A stretch of 23,101 nt of DNA, from the NCBI GenBank assembly GCA_037442385.1, contig JBBIQJ010000018.1, forward strand, positions 1 through 23,101. The letters are read 5' to 3'. Shown piece by piece: positions 22,366 to 23,101 of this stretch. The notes under the pieces were generated by a model that saw only the letters and a list, made by a program, of their open reading frames with translations, was not told where the DNA came from and searched no databases. A program made the translations under genes and the position numbers. Each line of letters starts with the position of its first letter. Position 1 is the stretch's first letter. The stretch comes from LDYB01 sp037442385. GTDB taxonomy: Bacteria; Armatimonadota; Fimbriimonadia; Fimbriimonadales; GBS-DC.

Positions 22366-23101
22366 TGCCGACGGATTCTAACGCGCATCCCTTCGGAGAG
22401 ACCTTCTTTGCGAGCCACGACAACCAGCTCGCCCTCCCGCAGTCCCTCCGTAATCTCGGTGTCCTTGTAGGTGAAATAGCCTGTGCGCACGGTGCGTTTC
22501 TGAACAATGCCCTCCTGCACAACCCACACCCAGCTGTGGTCTGGCTCTTCATGTACGGCGTCGCTGGGTACCAGCAGGGTGGCGTCGCCCAACCGCCCCT
22601 CGCCTTCCACGGTAATCTCCATATCGGGGCGCAGTTCAGGGGGCGGGTTTGTCATCTCGATGCGGAGGCGCAGGATTCGCACGCGCCGGGCGGAGTCGGA
22701 CTTGCGCTCGAAGGCAGGCATAATCCGGGTGATGCGTCCCTGCCAGGAGTGTCCGGGTAGAGCAGGCGCACTGATTTGCACGACGTCGCCCACGCGCACT
22801 TTGCCTGCGTCTTCCTGCGCCACTTCCGCTTCACCCCACAGCGTTTTCCGATCCACCAGCGTCAGCAGAGGCATGCCGGGCGCGACGCTTTCGCCTGGCT
22901 CTACTTCGCATCGGTTGACCCAAGCGGAGCGGGGAGCGGTCAGGGTACGCAGTTTCTGCTGGCTGCGCGCCTGCTGGAGCATGGCGAGCGCTTCGCGTAC
23001 CGCGGCGCGTGCACTTTGCAGACGCGCTTGAAGCGCTTTCAGGTTGCCCTGCTGGCTTTGCGCCAGCTCCAGCGCGGCCCGTGCGCTTTCTATACGCGCA
23101 C
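22362..23101 (-). CDS. HlyD/MacA-type periplasmic adaptor protein, 5' end outside the window
   Basis: The frame is open to the right edge, so 246 C-terminal residues are visible. The first 50 or so (ARIESARAALELAQSQQGNL ... ALMLQQARSQQ-like heptads) form the second arm of an alpha-hairpin coiled coil. Then comes LRTLTAPRSAWVNRCEVEPG and ESVAPGMPLLTLVD, the second half of the lipoyl/barrel-sandwich domain. A beta-barrel (GDVVQISAPALPGHSWQGRI, RLRIEMTNPPPELRPDMEI) and a membrane-proximal domain (VPSDAVHEEPDHSWVWVV, GLREGELVVVARKEGLSEGM) follow. The layout is that of MacA/HlyD membrane fusion proteins, linking an inner-membrane exporter to the outer membrane or cell surface. Met at 22982 is internal, not the start. 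It precedes and overlaps the ATPase gene by 4 bp. Confidence 0.92.
   Translation of the reverse strand, partial: ARIESARAALELAQSQQGNLKALQARLQSARAAVREALAMLQQARSQQKLRTLTAPRSAWVNRCEVEPGESVAPGMPLLTLVDRKTLWGEAEVAQEDAGKVRVGDVVQISAPALPGHSWQGRITRIMPAFERKSDSARRVRILRLRIEMTNPPPELRPDMEITVEGEGRLGDATLLVPSDAVHEEPDHSWVWVVQEGIVQKRTVRTGYFTYKDTEITEGLREGELVVVARKEGLSEGMRVRIRRQ

Overview
The window is a GC-rich, gene-dense bacterial chromosome segment with no rRNA, tRNA, CRISPR array or recognisable insertion sequence. Its most diagnostic content is a complete dop - ubiquitin-like modifier - prcB - prcA proteasome cassette (15979-19217). The modifier ends in a RQRSGE tail, as in the UBact proteins described from Gram-negative phyla such as Armatimonadota, Nitrospirota and Verrucomicrobiota, and not in the classical actinobacterial Pup motif. 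With the HlyD/MacA-type adaptor (which implies an envelope-spanning exporter), Uma2-type genes and a secreted peptidase ending in dockerin-like calcium repeats, the best guess is a Gram-negative, probably thermophilic Armatimonadota-like bacterium. This assignment is inference; no marker gene was compared with a database.

Layout. 1-281: relic of a MerR-type regulator (minus strand, frameshifted and truncated). 441-3302: plus-strand run of a cobalamin/iron-siderophore-type binding protein, low-specificity threonine aldolase and glycyl-tRNA synthetase alpha chain (no glyS beside it). 3303-3619: AT-rich gap with the promoter of a 1,076-residue secreted zinc peptidase (3620-6850). 6962-10408: plus-strand run of FAD amine oxidase-like protein, hotdog thioesterase, prmA and rsmE. 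10405-11045: Uma2-family gene on the minus strand with a late frameshift, divergent from a 12-TM ANKH/MATE-like membrane protein (11095-12423). 12518-15904: minus-strand operon of a DUF1028 Ntn-hydrolase-like/TPR protein, a MoaD-E1-rhodanese fusion and an uncharacterised propeller-like protein. 15979-19217: the divergent proteasome operon. 19245-23101: minus-strand MacA/MacB-type exporter operon (adaptor, ATPase, frameshifted permease), running off the right edge.

Two themes stand out. First, at least eight genes have a G-preceded -10-like hexamer (consensus about GGTAYAMT) ending only 6-9 nt before the start codon, which predicts widespread leaderless transcription; others (peptidase, pup/UBact, prcB, prcA, moeB) carry good Shine-Dalgarno sequences. 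Second, a ubiquitin-type activation operon (carrier + E1 + sulfurtransferase, with an Ntn-hydrolase-fold protein) sits head-to-head with the UBact-proteasome operon across about 74 bp.

Three reading frames (merR relic, uma2, exporter permease) are broken by 1-2 nt indels. Two of them can be restored by adding one G. This could be real decay or sequence/assembly error and should be settled before these genes are called pseudogenes.
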